From Diplolepis rosae (taxonomy: Eukaryota; Arthropoda; Insecta; Hymenoptera; Diplolepididae), in the NCBI GenBank assembly GCA_030998225.1, contig JAPYXD010000754.1, positions 3,100,001-3,164,000 on the forward strand: 64,000 nucleotides of DNA, given 5' to 3'. Under the pieces are notes generated by a model. The model saw only the letters and a list, made by a program, of their open reading frames with translations. It had not been told where the DNA came from and made no database searches. The position numbers and the translations under genes are program-made. Of the stretch, positions 9,740 to 20,030 are shown piece after piece (position 1 is the first letter of the stretch; every line of letters starts with the position of its first letter).

Positions 9740-10366
9740 AAGCCATGGACCAACTGCATCACGTGACTAGATTCCTACCTTATTTGCATTGTCAATTTGT
9801 GCAACCCCATTTCTGTAAAAAATAAGATAACAAGTTGAAAATTTGTGAGGGTAAATGCAATGCACTAAGGCAAGTCTGGCTGGTTATAAATGTTTATATC
9901 TACAAAAATATATTTTCTCCAAAGAAATTTCTTTTCATAATTATAAACATTTATGACCATACAGGCCTATATTAATGTATTTTATTTAATTCTACAAATT
10001 TTCATATAAAAAAGTTATAAATTTAATAAACTAAGTAAATAGTCACAAACTTTTTTTTTCCGACTGTTCGTTCAATTCTTCTATAATTATTAAATTGATT
10101 TATAAACGTCTGTTGAAATGAAAGAACAAATTATCTAAATAATTTTAAATTAACACTCTATCATCAACGCACTTGTATATCAAATAGAAATATGAATCTA
10201 TCTCTAAAAAATATTCGTCTTTAGCTTTTATAGATTTTATTTCTGATAGTGATGTTAGAGTTTGATTTGCCAATTTTTATATAATTTTTATAGAAATGGG
10301 GTTACGAAAACTGAAATACCGGTAAAGTAGGAATCTAGTCATGTGATCAGGTTGCTCCATGGTCTA
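9740..10366. mobile_element. Family P element, copy 2
   Basis: Left AAGCCATGGACCAACTGCAT / CACGTGACTAGATTCCTAC; right GTAGGAATCTAGTCATGTGA then CAGGTTGCTCCATGGTCT, inverted. Inside, a second inverted pair (GCAACCCCATTTCTGTAAAA / ...AGAAATGGGGTTACG) and an inverted copy of repeat K (10060-10275). Confidence 0.72.
10060..10275 (-). repeat. Repeat K, copy 2 (inverted, inside P copy 2)
   Basis: Reverse-complement match to 6462-6757 and 15035-15335 from TTCAATTCTTCTATAATTAT to TTAGAGTTTGATTTGCC. It sits within the P copy. Confidence 0.65.
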
Positions 10367-10599
10367 AAACAAGTTTACCTAAATATTTCTAATATTTTGA
10401 TATAATTTATTTTAAAAAATCTTACGTCAGGAAATAGGGCGAGGGAGGCATCAAAATTTGAAAACTTCTCTTGATGAAATTCATCAACTAATGAAATTCT
10501 GAGATAATATTTTTCTCCACTCTGGGATGAATCATGTTTAGAGTTGGGGACGACTCTTGATATTTGTCACGATTGACGATCAATTCTAATTTTCTTTAG

Positions 10600-10766
10600 T
10601 GGTCGAGGAATCAGACAGCAATTGTACTGTTTCAACGGAAGCTGTCATTTTGTTGAGAGTAGTGGAATTCCTCTTTTGGATGAATCATACCCATTCGGAT
10701 GAAAAAATCTATCTAAATTACGGATCCCTCATCATACATCTTATAACACCCTTCCTTTTGCGATGA
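10600..10766 (+). other. Possible terminal exon, 55 codons
   Basis: A pyrimidine-rich tract, AATTTTCTTTAG, ends at 10599 and looks like a 3' splice site. From GTC at 10602 the frame reads VEESDSNCTVSTEAVILLRV, continues EFLFWMNHTHSDEKIYLN and ends at TGA (10764-10766). Composition is protein-like, with a mixed polar start and a hydrophobic centre, but no family is recognised and the length is near what chance allows. No upstream partner exon found. Confidence 0.18.
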
Positions 10767-11594
10767 AACGTAATAATTTATGACTCCTCGTTACTATGTG
10801 CATCCATTATACGATTTCAGGCCTGCTATCTTCGTAACTTTGCTTCATTTTCACTGTTTATGCCTTTATTTCCTCCATAATTTAACTTTCGAATTTCTCC
10901 ACAGTTTCTAACAGAATTAAGAAGGCACTTTAATTCAAATTAGTTTGGTGACAGTTTATAGAAGAAGAGATGGTGAATAACATTTTTAGAAATGTGTCAG
11001 TTTTATTAATTCGCGAATTAAAACTTTCAAACGTTTATTCAAAACCTTTTGTAGTAATTAAATATCTTTACACGGAGAAACTTTTCATTGTAAAATCTAG
11101 TATTATTATATTTATTTTTACTAAAAGTCAATAGGAAGCGAGGATATAGTAACAAAACTAGTTCTATTTACCATAGCGGTAGGAGGAAATACATTTTCTG
11201 AACCAATTATAAATATAGTGCAACTTTATAAATTACCATTGAGAGTTGCAAAGATTAATATCTTTGATGGCAAATTGAAACTAGAAATAAGTGATACCTA
11301 TATAAATAAAAAGTAAAACTATCTATGCAAGAATTGGTCTATTGAATAATATAAATTGCAAAATAGTTTAGAGAAATTACCATTGTCAATAGTAATGAAC
11401 AATGAAGAGAGAAAGACTTGAATATTTTGCAATCGAATACATCATATATTGGAATAGTACGTTGTCAAAATTCCCATTGGAAATATTAAATGTACTGCCG
11501 AGTGACGTCAGATACGCCGAACGTTTCCGATATTACCCGAGAATCGCTCCATGTGCTCGTTATGATTATTTGTCGGTAGCCGATATAGTAATAG

Positions 11595-11722
11595 AAAAAA
11601 AATCGTGTGCAACACGGGAAAAACATTTATTTTACTCGTGTGGTTGTTACCCTCGCTTTGCTCGGGCATCAAACTTCACACTCGCAAAATAAATTTTTTT
11701 TTCCCTAGTTGCACAATGTACT
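11595..11722 (+). repeat. Family S repeat, copy 1
   Basis: Begins near TCGTGTGCAACACGGGAAAA and ends CCCTAGTTGCACAATGTACT. Conserved with 43404-43535 and 47370-47496, including CTCGTGTGGTTGTTACC and GCTCGGGCATCAAACTTC. The 96-codon frame at 11402-11692 runs into it and is therefore probably not a gene. Confidence 0.7.
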
Positions 11723-12120
11723 ATTTTTACATTTGAATATGGCGCCTTTCTAACTTACGATTTTTTCTAGCAGAGGGACTACCGAGCTTTTCCTCACAAA
11801 TCGTAAAAGTTTCCACAGTTCAGTATATCGATACCCACGTTCTAATATGTCGTATCCCACAAAATTTGAGAAATTGACTTTTTTTTAAAAATGGATTAAT
11901 AATAATGTTTTACAGCTTATATTAAAATCTTAAGAGTCAAATTGTTTATTTAATATTTTTAAATAAATATTCTAATATGTCGTATCCCACATGCCGATTT
12001 TCACGAATTCTAATATGTCGTATCCCACATCCATAGGTTAAGTCAGCGCCAGCGATGTGACAGTCAATTTTTATTTTGTGATTAGTCTTAAGTTTATTTT
12101 AAGAAATTATTTAATAAAAT

Positions 12121-12363
12121 GAGCAAGAAGGTAATTACAAATAATATTTTTTACAACTCCAATTAAATCCAGAGCATCCGCTGAAACCTCTGTTTGTAGA
12201 TCGATTAAAAATAGCTAAAAGTAAATGGCAACAATTACAGACATTAAAAAAAGTGTTGCTGAGAGATACACACTGCTTCTATGATAATATAAAATATATT
12301 GATGATACTGACTCTGCTTCTGACCAATCTCCATCAATAAAAAAATTTGGAAGTCGAGAGTAA
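12121..12363 (+). pseudogene. Small protein-like frame in the 36-bp-TIR element
   Basis: ATG at 12120 opens MSKK, followed at once by GTAATT and, 40 bases on, by a possible acceptor (AATTAAATCCAGAG, ending 12174). After it, frame 12175-12363 reads HPLKPLFVDRLKIAKSKWQQ, continues with KVLLRDTHCFYDN and DDTDSASDQS, and ends GSRE-stop. The lysine-rich 12341 frame overlaps it in another phase just after an A7 run, so this may be one gene broken by a small indel. Product unknown; possibly an element protein. Confidence 0.35.
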
Positions 12364-12634
12364 AAATATAGTTAAGGTAACTGAAAAGACTAAGAGTAAG
12401 AAACGAAAAGCTAATCAAGTTAATCTTGAAGTTAAAAGCAAAGTACTGCGTACTAACGGTAGATTTAAAAAACCTGAAGATAATGATATTAATTATAAAA
12501 AAAATTGTGATGATACCAGACGAAAGGGGACAAGAAATCTTCAACAATCTCAGCAAGAAAATGTACCTGAAGTAAAAAAAAAAAAAGAATTAAGAGTACT
12601 TAAAATGAAAAAAAAATGTTTTAAGCAATATTAA
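12341..12634 (+). pseudogene. Lysine-rich frame following the A7 run
   Basis: Open from 12341 with no ATG near its start; the first candidate start is TTG at 12347. It encodes about 95 residues very rich in Lys, Arg, Asn and Gln (EKTKSKKRKANQVN, KKKKELRVLKMKKKC). Such a basic stretch could be a nuclear-localisation or DNA-binding region, but A-rich DNA gives lysine by default. It overlaps the previous frame in a different phase. Confidence 0.3.
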
Positions 12635-13136
12635 AGATAGTAAAAATGAAATGTATGAATAATGTTATATTATAATAATTATGAATTAAACAATACAAGA
12701 TAAGAGAGAAAAATGTTATGTATAGGATGAAACAATATTTAATTATATAAAGATTAAATCAATTTACTTTCTAAAATATATTTTAATTTTTTCTTCTTGC
12801 GTAACTCACATAAATATCATAAAATTTATTTAAATAATTTTTTTTCTTTAATTATTATTATTTATGCATTTTTATGAACGTAGAAAACAAAAATTCGTTT
12901 ACATTTTTTTATTTGTGCTAGAAGACGTTTTTATTGTTTCCTGAAAAATTTTCCAAATGTGGGATACGACATATTAGAACGTGGGTATCGATATTGGCAA
13001 TGAAAACTACCACCGCGGGCAAAGAGGCGCGCGTGTCGCGAAACAAATATGGCCGGCAGTGGTATACATTTTTCTACAGCTGCATATGGATAAGTTCACA
13101 AAAAACATATAATGAAAATGGTTAAGTTTTTAAAAA

Positions 13137-13439
13137 ATGTTAACTCTGCAGCTACATACACTGTGTGAATTTGCGAATGCCATACCGTCTTCAAGAAACC
13201 TAATAGAAGGTCAGAAAGTGGTGAATTCTGACATAATTATAATGAGTGGCGTGACTAGCAGAAGCAATGAAAGCATTGAGTTGTTCGCATTATGTCTTCA
13301 AACAAGTGCATTAACGTCAGGGCCACACACAATTACTGGCACACTAAAAATCAACGATTTGAACAATAATTATCTGGACCGAAGTGCTTTGAGCAAATTA
13401 CCACTTGCTTGCTCTGATCTTTTATTTTTAATCTTCTAA
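13137..13439 (+). pseudogene. Protein-like fragment opposite the THAP frame
   Basis: A 100-codon frame: HTLCEFANAIPSSRNLIEGQ, then VVNSDIIIMSGVTSRSNE, ELFALCLQTSALTSGPHTIT and GTLKIND. A CTCTGCAG just upstream could be a splice acceptor. The residue pattern up to about 13365 looks like real coding; the last part is antisense to the THAP frame and probably not. I do not recognise the domain. It could be a transposase fragment placed tail to tail with the THAP exon by rearrangement. Confidence 0.4.
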
Positions 13440-13623
13440 GCCACTCTGCTCTTCTGTCGACAATTTCAAGGCTTCCGAACAAATTTTTGATTTCAATATT
13501 AATTCCACTCTCTGGCACTTCATGGAAACTTAAGTTCTTATTTTTGTTCATTCTCGAGTCACAACCTTTTACACAACATTTTGTTCTGCACTCCGATTTT
13601 CGCTGTTGAGGTGAAAATTCCAT
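13351..13623 (-). pseudogene. THAP-type zinc-finger domain, isolated
   Basis: A 90-codon frame from ATG at 13623. It has the C2CH THAP layout: C16/C17-x3/4-C21, F33..P37 (FHEVP), W61 (EWLRRLK), C77-x2-H80 then F81 (CSKHFGPDNY). THAP domains bind DNA and occur in P-element-like transposases and in host chromatin factors. The frame stops nine residues after the CxxH, so only the DNA-binding module is present; the usual C-terminal AVP-type motif is not seen. It lies within the inverted-repeat relic, so a transposon origin is more likely than a host gene. Confidence 0.7.
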
Positions 13624-14482
13624 TTTGAAAACTCAAGAGGAATGAATTAAGATAGGTAGGCCACAAGATATATGCTCTTTTAAAAACACTTTTATTAAGT
13701 TTATTGGCAGAATAATATTAAATTTCCATATGTCAACGTTAATGAATGTATACCACTGTCGGACATTATTATTGGTTTATGTTGCGGTCGGTGGTGTCGC
13801 ATGCTAATTTTAAACTCCCAATAATGAAGTTGCTACATTGTAATTGACAATATTGACATATCACTGCGATGCGTTTATGAATGTGTGCGTTGTGCAGTTA
13901 GGTTAAGTTGCGTTGAATTAGTATTTGAGCGTGCATTGGTATGTTTATTATTTATATATATATATTTATATATACGTGTATGTGTATGTAAATATGTAAC
14001 TATGTTTATAAATACTCTTTCTATGTGATAAGAACTATGGTAAAATTTACGAATGACTGATTTTTTTTTATCATGGAGGTGCAATTATTTCCTATTTTCG
14101 ATAGGAAAAGTTATAAATATGGTTCCACTATCTCCAAAAGACTATGGTAATTCGATTAGACAGAAGATGTGACTTTACTATTGTCTTTTGTAAACTTAAC
14201 ATTCTTTTTTAGCAATTAATGAAACATTTATTGGGTTTACTTCAATATAATTCGTTCGATGTGTCGATTACGATTTTACTATTTCAAGTAATAAAATTTG
14301 TTTTTGTTTTTAGGCATAAGTACAATTATATCACCATTTTCTTCAATATTATTAGTAACTCCATAGTTTAATATTCAAAATAGTAATTTCTAAAAAAGTG
14401 ACGTTATATCCTCGTTTCCTATTGACTTCTAGTAAAAATAAATATAATAATACTAAATTTTGCAATGAAGAGTTTCTCCGTG

Positions 14483-15034
14483 TAAGGAAATTTATCTACT
14501 TTAGATTATTTATTCAACTTTCTTCTAATTTTATCGCTCAAAGATGATATACTTATTTATGGAAATCAATCCTCAATTGGGAAAATGTTTATTGGAAATT
14601 CCCCTTTCTCGAAGAATAAATATAGTCTGTGGAAGTAGCTTATTTGGATTCAGTCACTGTGAATTGATTCCATTTTTCATTTTCTTTAATATGGTAAAGT
14701 TCATCATGACTGATTCGTGCTGAAATGAAATCTCATCGAAGATTCCGTCGACCTTTAGTTTCTTAGTTTCGCAAACAACGGGAAACTTCTCGACAAGCAG
14801 GAAGTAAAATCTTTCTGAAAATCATCGAGAAGCAAGAACAAAAAGTTTTACAATAAACGGTCATCCTGGAAGCAGTTCTTTTATAACAGAAAGGTTATAA
14901 CCACAAATCAGAACCCAAGAAGTGCGATAGATAAGCAATAAAAGGATGCTAGCTGAATTGTTTTTTTTTTCAATTACCAAAATTCAATAAAAATATATTG
15001 TGAACAAACAGTGAGGAGCTATATTGGAATTGGC
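14483..15034. other. Gene-free stretch
   Basis: AT-rich single-copy-looking DNA after the composite element. No frames, hairpins or repeats recognised. Confidence 0.4.
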
Positions 15035-15480
15035 TAATCAAACTCTGACATCAGTATCAGAAATAAAAACTATAAAAGCTAAAGACGAATATTTTTTTGA
15101 GATAGATTCATATTTCTATTTGGTATATAAGTATTAATAATTGATTGTTGATTTAGAATTATTTTAATTGTTTGTTCTTTCATTTTAAGAGACGTTTATG
15201 AATCAATTTAATAATTAGAGAAGAATTGAACAGACAATTTTTAGTGATAGAGTGAAAACTTTGATCTCGAATAGAATTAATTAACGATGATTTAATCAGA
15301 TAAAAATAATAGAATTTCATTGATGTAATCATATCATAGAAAAATAGCTAAAAAGAACTAAAATTTTCCTTTCGATTCCGACCATAAAAAATCTATAATT
15401 TTTATCAGATTAAAAAATTGCATGGCTCATTTTATTTGTGATAGAATTTTCCACACTTTCACTAAAAAAATTCGATAAAA
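15035..15480 (+). repeat. Repeat K copy 3 running into family BB
   Basis: 15035-15335 matches 6462-6757 closely (AGAGACGTTTATGAATCAAT). It continues into an inverted-repeat segment with AATCTATAATTTTTATCAGA, shared with 45640-45925 and 59130-59440. K and BB may therefore be parts of one larger repeat. Confidence 0.6.
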
Positions 15481-15975
15481 AAATATTCTGAATTTAAAAA
15501 AATTGAGGGTACAGTTTCTCCGACTGTTTTTTTATCATATTTTCAGTTATTCCTTCAGTAAATACCAAGTTTCTTAGACATCTAAAATTCTTTAAGAAAA
15601 TACATTTTTTTAAAAAATTTTTTTTGTCGCTTCAACTTTAAATTATCTAATGAAGACATTATCGAGTCGTGTCAACCTCTTCGGCGTGGCAGTATAATGA
15701 TCCATCCTATAAAATGATACTTTATGGGATTAAAAATTCACTATACCAATAGCAAATTGGGGTTATTATTTCGAGAATTTTGATTTTTTCTTATTTCCAC
15801 ATTAATTGAAATCTCGAGTTAAATATTTGTGTAATTAAGTAGAAATGCAATGAGGAACGTTTATCTACTCTTAAATATTTATTATTATGAAAAAAAATTA
15901 TAGATCAGATACACTTGTTTGCTGCTTTTTACTCAATTACACAAAGTTTCAACTCGATATTTCAAATAATGTGGG

Positions 15976-16800
15976 AAAGGGGGAGAGTCTCTGAGGCCGG
16001 TTTTCGGCCCAATTTAGATTTGGCCCAAAAAATTCGAAAAAATTCCTACAGTATCTACTAACAATAAGAAGTCAATTCCACCCTAAACGGACGACCCTCA
16101 TCCCCCCTATTCACCCCGAGCACCCCTTAAAAAAATGAAAACTTCACCGCTTCTATGCAGTGTTTTTGGGAAAAAACCCAATAAAAAATCCAGAAAAATA
16201 CATATATAGGTTTTTGGGGTCGCTGATTTCGAATCTGAGGTACGGTGACCTCCATCATGTCAGAATCAAGGTCATTTTAAGGTCAGAATGTAAAAAACCG
16301 GATGAAAAAATAAAAAAAAAATACATATATATATAAGTTTTTGGGAACGCTAAATCAGAAGAGGTTTATTTAACAGCTCAATGTCAAGTAAAGATAATTT
16401 TTAAGTTAACTCAATATTATTTCGTGGTAGAGCTAGAAAACTATTCCGAAATGAATTTTCATCGCTGCATATATGTATTTTTTTTTTTTTTGATTATTTC
16501 ATCCGGTTTTTTATATTCTGACCTTCAAATGACCTTAAATCTGATTTGATGGAGGTCAACTGACCTCGGATTCGAAATCGGCGACCCCAAAAACCTACAT
16601 ATGTATTTTTCTGGATTTTTTTATTTGGTTTTTTCCCAAAAACCCTGCATAGAAGCGGTGAAGTTTTCATTTTTTTAAGGGTGGTCCGTTTAGGGCGGAA
16701 TTGACTTCTTATTGTTAGTAGATAATGTAGGAATTTTTTCGAATTTTTCGGGCCAAATCTAAATCGGGCTAAATACCGGCCTTAGAGACCCTCCCCCTTT
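15976..16800. mobile_element. 825-bp giant hairpin element
   Basis: Two arms of about 370 bases pair with few mismatches: AAAGGGGGAGAGTCTCTGAG at the left and the inverse at 16781-16800, with CGAAAAAATTCCTACA, GACTTCTTATTGTTAGTAG and AACTTCACCGCTTCTATGCA within. The loop is about 16340-16450. No frame of note. Flanking duplication not evident. A transcript would form a very long double-stranded RNA. Confidence 0.82.
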
Positions 16801-17593
16801 TATGTATTTTAAACACAAACATGTAGAAATCTAAAATCAATAAAATTTGCTCATCTCCTATGTATTACATGCCATTAACGTTCCATTTCTTTTATATTTC
16901 TATTATTGATTTTCGTTTACTTCAACTATATCTATACTGAGATAAAAAATATATTAAAAATCAATGTCCATATTTTTAACTGCAGGATGAGTATTTTAAT
17001 ATCTAGATGTTCAACTATAACTTCAAGGTATTAAAACTTATACTTTATATGTAATGGCCCAATATCTAAATGTTGCAATTGAATATCTAATATCCTTGTG
17101 TCGTAGTCACATTAGGTAATAAAATTTTATTTATTAGTATGATCACTTACAATATTGACAGGAATTGATTTTCACGTATACACTATTAAGAATTTCTACC
17201 GAAATTTCCCACAATACAAATTGCAATTTTAAAATACGTTTACTCAAAAGTATTACAAGTTTCCAAATATATTCTTTTATTACTTATGTGACTTAAGAAT
17301 TTTGAAAATTTTAGAACAATTCTAATGGTGTGTATTTAATATTATATTAAAAAACATAAACTCATCTAGGTTTTATGTATAAGCTAATATGTTTCAAAAT
17401 TAATGAACTAACTTTTTTTCACCTGTAACACTCTTCTGATAAGAATTACGTATCACAGTGTCATAAAAATTTGATCACCAATTGTAAATGTCCAGATTTG
17501 TATATTTAATATCCAGTTTTCTTATAAAAGACATTTTAATTATACTGATTTAAGAAGAATGATAGAATATTGTTCCTTTTATTCGTATTCATT
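16801..17593. other. Gene-free stretch
   Basis: AT-rich. A diverged piece of the 6.1-kb repeat lies near 17190-17300. Nothing else seen. Confidence 0.4.
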
Positions 17594-17597
17594 TTAA

Positions 17598-19050
17598 GGG
17601 GGGGAAACCACATTATGAGTGTTTTTCGGAATTTTTTTTATGGGGAAGAACACAATGCACGTTTTTTAGACTTAAAGGGATCATTCTGGTTAAGATGCTC
17701 AGAAAAAGGGTATTTTTGTAAATTTTTTAAAGAGTTTATTATTATAGATATTGATATAAAATTTGTTGGGCTCAATAAATACACTCTAGAAATACATAAA
17801 AAAAATTTTTATTCATTTCAGACACTTTTTATACGCTAAAGTGACAGGCAAATCTAATTTCTCGAAAAGTAGGTATGTCGCTGACAGCGTTGATATCTTA
17901 ATAATGGCTCATTTGAAACAAAAAAATCAAGAATATTTAGATTCAGTATGATTGTAACTCTCGTGTATTTTATAGCTATTAACATTTATTGATAAATAAC
18001 AAAATGGCGGAGATTTAAAAAAAACGAGGTATTTTTTCAATGTTTTTGGTAAAAAAAAAAAAAATAGGAAAAATTGGAATTTCAACATGATTATACTCTC
18101 TAAACCTGAATCAGTGCCCTGGTTAGATTTCACCGAGGAATCAGTGAACGCGCCACGTGAATAACTTTTGAATTTGCGAATTCAAAAGTTTCATCCACAT
18201 TTTACTCAATATAATTATATACAATAATAATTACAATATGTAATAATAATTACGTAATTTCTTTTTAGGTTGTTTAACCTAAAATAAACAAGTTTATCGA
18301 TCGTTAAAATATATTGCTGGTTTTATTATTCCCACCTGAAGATTTCACTGATTCAATAAGTGAATTCAATCTATTTCACTGATTCATAAGTCGAATTTCA
18401 CTGATTCTCAGTGAAAGACTTATAACTGCTGCCATCAGTGAATAGTCACTACGAATCAGTGGCCGTTCACTGATCAAGGTTTAGAGAGTAGAATGCACAG
18501 AAGCTATTAATGTGTAAAATATATGGTTAAAATTTCATAAGGACTCTAGATCGCCATTTTTATCTGAAATCAATGCAGAGATTTCTTTCCATTATTAAGA
18601 TATTTTTAAAGAATATGAACCAACCTGTAGCCAACAAAAATTGAAAATTAAATTTTTTTGGAATGTTTAAAAAAAGTATCAAGTTTCACATTTATTTTTA
18701 TTTTTTTTTGCAATAATAATCAAAGTTCAAAAAATAGTATCATCTCAATTGTAGATTTATGTTCTTAGCAATGAAATTAAGTTAACGTGTATAAATTTTG
18801 AGAATGATCGGTTCGTTACTTTTAAAGTTATGTTTCCCGCAAATAAAAAAATATTGTTTCGAGGAAAACGCGTCAAGTTTCGAAAACAAAAAACTCAAAT
18901 TAATAAGTGATTACTTTTAGTACACATAGCATCGGAAAGAATTCGAATTTTGTTCTAAAACTTTGAAAGTGTCTTTTTGAGATGTTTCGCTAATAATTTA
19001 TGCACTTGAAGAAAATCGATTTTTTAAACCGCCTAATGTGGTTTCCCCCC
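17598..19050. mobile_element. Element G, TTAA-flanked (1453 bp)
   Basis: GGGGGGAAACCACATTA at the left and TAATGTGGTTTCCCCCC at the right are inverted and are bounded by TTAA (17594-17597, 19051-19054). It contains a TCAGT-rich MITE (18096-18488). An 89-codon frame at 17570-17839 spans the TIR and is probably chance, although VGLNKYTLEI recurs in the related DNA at 31.8 kb. TTAA duplications are typical of piggyBac-like elements; the G-run end is not the classic one. Confidence 0.78.
18096..18488. mobile_element. Family B MITE, copy 1 (subfamily 2)
   Basis: Ends CTCTCTAAACCTGAATCAGT and inverse, flanked by TA. The interior repeats TCAGTGA/TCACTGA. Inserted in element G. It shares its interior with the copy at 50262-50693. 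Confidence 0.8.
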
Positions 19051-19375
19051 TTAAATTCTTGAGAAATTCTGAACTAAATTTCAAGTCATTTGTCTTGCTG
19101 TCTTCGAGTTTTTCAATGTGTGTTTCACTAATAAAAAAGCAGGCGACGATATTAAACATGCGGTTGTTTGGTTTATTTGCATGACAGAAGAGCAAACAGT
19201 GAGATTTTAGATGGGGTTGTGGGCCCAAACGGTTTGAATACGGGGTGTTTTCCAAACACGACACTAATACGATACCAGGGTTTCTTTTGAGTGACAGGAG
19301 TAAAAACTGGTTGCTTGTTTCCGCTTGGGTTTCTGGGGCGTCGAGCTCAAATTTGATCCCCTTGCGTACTTACCG
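18998..19375 (-). pseudogene. Possible exon interrupted by element G
   Basis: One frame stays open for about 126 codons from 19375. It reads RKGIKFELDAPETQAETSNQ, then FLLLSLKRNPGIVLVSC, later FFISETHIEKLEDSKTND, LKFSSEFLKN, and then enters the TTAA end of element G. Mixed charged and polar content is unlike the AT noise around it. A second frame (19264-19487) is also open, so chance in this GC-richer stretch is possible. No domain recognised. Confidence 0.25.
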
Positions 19376-19582
19376 CAACGCCTTTTGTATGAACGTGGCT
19401 CCTGCGGTAAACCTAACCTAGATGAATGTAAATAGTTTGCCAAAGGACCCTCTCTTCTTATGTTGACGCCCTTGAGGCTTTAAAATTCGCCACTTGCCAA
19501 TCTGTGAGCCAGAAAACAAACAAGAATTTAAGGAATTAAGCACCAAAAGTGAACATCTGCATTGATTGTCTGACAAACATTC

Positions 19583-20030
19583 ATGTACTTACAGTTCTGA
19601 ACGTTCATTGAACGATAAAATTTTTTTTCAAAAACAAAATTAACTATTATGTTTATATTTAGAACCCTTCAAAAATACAATCTGTCGTGAAATTTACGCT
19701 ACTTTTTAATTTACTGGGGTAAAAACTAATCATTTAGTTTACAAAAAATAGTATATTTCTTATCAAGTGTGGAAAGGCGTATTTTAACGCGCAAGCGAAT
19801 CGCCGTAATACGAACGATATTTTTTGTTCGCTGTATACCGAAAGTTAGCCGAGACGGTGTCGTTATGCGTGCCGAAAGTTGATTTTCCCGCACTAGTGCG
19901 GTAAAATTTTAAGTGGGCGGAAAGTCAACTTTCCGCACGCAAAACGACACCGACAAGGCTAACTTTCAATGTACGGCGGACAAAAAAGTATTTTCCATCG
20001 TTCAATGAACGTTCAGAACTGTAAGTACAT
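19583..20030. mobile_element. Family D MITE, copy 2 (long form), 9-bp duplication
   Basis: ATGTACTTACAGTTCTGAAC and the inverse CTGTAAGTACAT close a 448-bp element. Flanks CAAACATTC (19574-19582) and CAAACATGC (20031-20039) match at 8 of 9. It holds a GC-rich palindromic core (19795-19990). Confidence 0.82.
19795..19990. repeat. GC-rich palindromic core Z in D copy 2
   Basis: CCGAAAGTTAGCCGAGACGG..., then GTGCGG around CGCACTAGTGCGG, then the inverse arm CGACACCGACAAGGCTAACT. The same palindrome stands alone at 24805-25025 and inside D at 63095-63250, so it may be an element of its own inserted into an ancestral D. Confidence 0.65.

Larger units (their letters stand above)
11825..12994 (+). 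mobile_element. Element with perfect 36-bp TIRs and subterminal repeats (1170 bp)
   Basis: Bases 11825-11860 and 12959-12994 are exact inverted repeats (ATATCGATACCCACG then TTCTAATATGTCGTATCCCA). The inner part of the TIR, TTCTAATATGTCGTATCCCA, occurs twice more in the same direction near 11970 and 12008, so there are three left copies and one inverted right copy, as expected of transposase binding sites. The interior carries two small overlapping lysine-rich frames (12121-12634). Family unknown to me; no target duplication beyond the TIR's own ATAT is certain. Confidence 0.75.
13049..13766. mobile_element. Inverted-repeat relic carrying a THAP frame
   Basis: ATGGCCGGCAGTGGTATACA (13049-) and its inverse TGTATACCACTGTCGGACAT (13747-13766) face each other with 2 mismatches in 22 bases. 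They enclose a minus-strand THAP zinc-finger frame and a plus-strand protein-like frame. THAP domains plus inverted ends recall P-element-like transposons, but the ends are not the canonical P TIRs and no 8-bp duplication is evident. Confidence 0.5.
11071..14482. mobile_element. Composite element with CACGGAGAAAC ends (3.4 kb)
   Basis: Left end CACGGAGAAACTTTTCATTG and right end inverse (CAATGAAGAGTTTCTCCGTG), flanked by TA at 11069-11070 and 14483-14484. The inverted arms are about 83 bases, roughly 90% alike by eye, including ACTAAAAGTCAATAGGAAGC. The interior holds a family S repeat, a second element with perfect 36-bp TIRs, and a relic with a THAP frame. The ends match the short family H MITEs. 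Either one large element that took in others, or two H-type ends that happen to face each other; the shared arms favour the first. Confidence 0.65.

Noticed and set aside
11402..11692. 96-codon plus frame
   Set aside because: Its second half is the family S repeat, which is non-coding at the other two loci.
17570..17839. 89-codon frame ending VGLNKYTLEIHKKN
   Set aside because: It starts upstream of, and runs through, the TTAA/TIR of element G; similarity to 31.8 kb is at the DNA level of a repeat.
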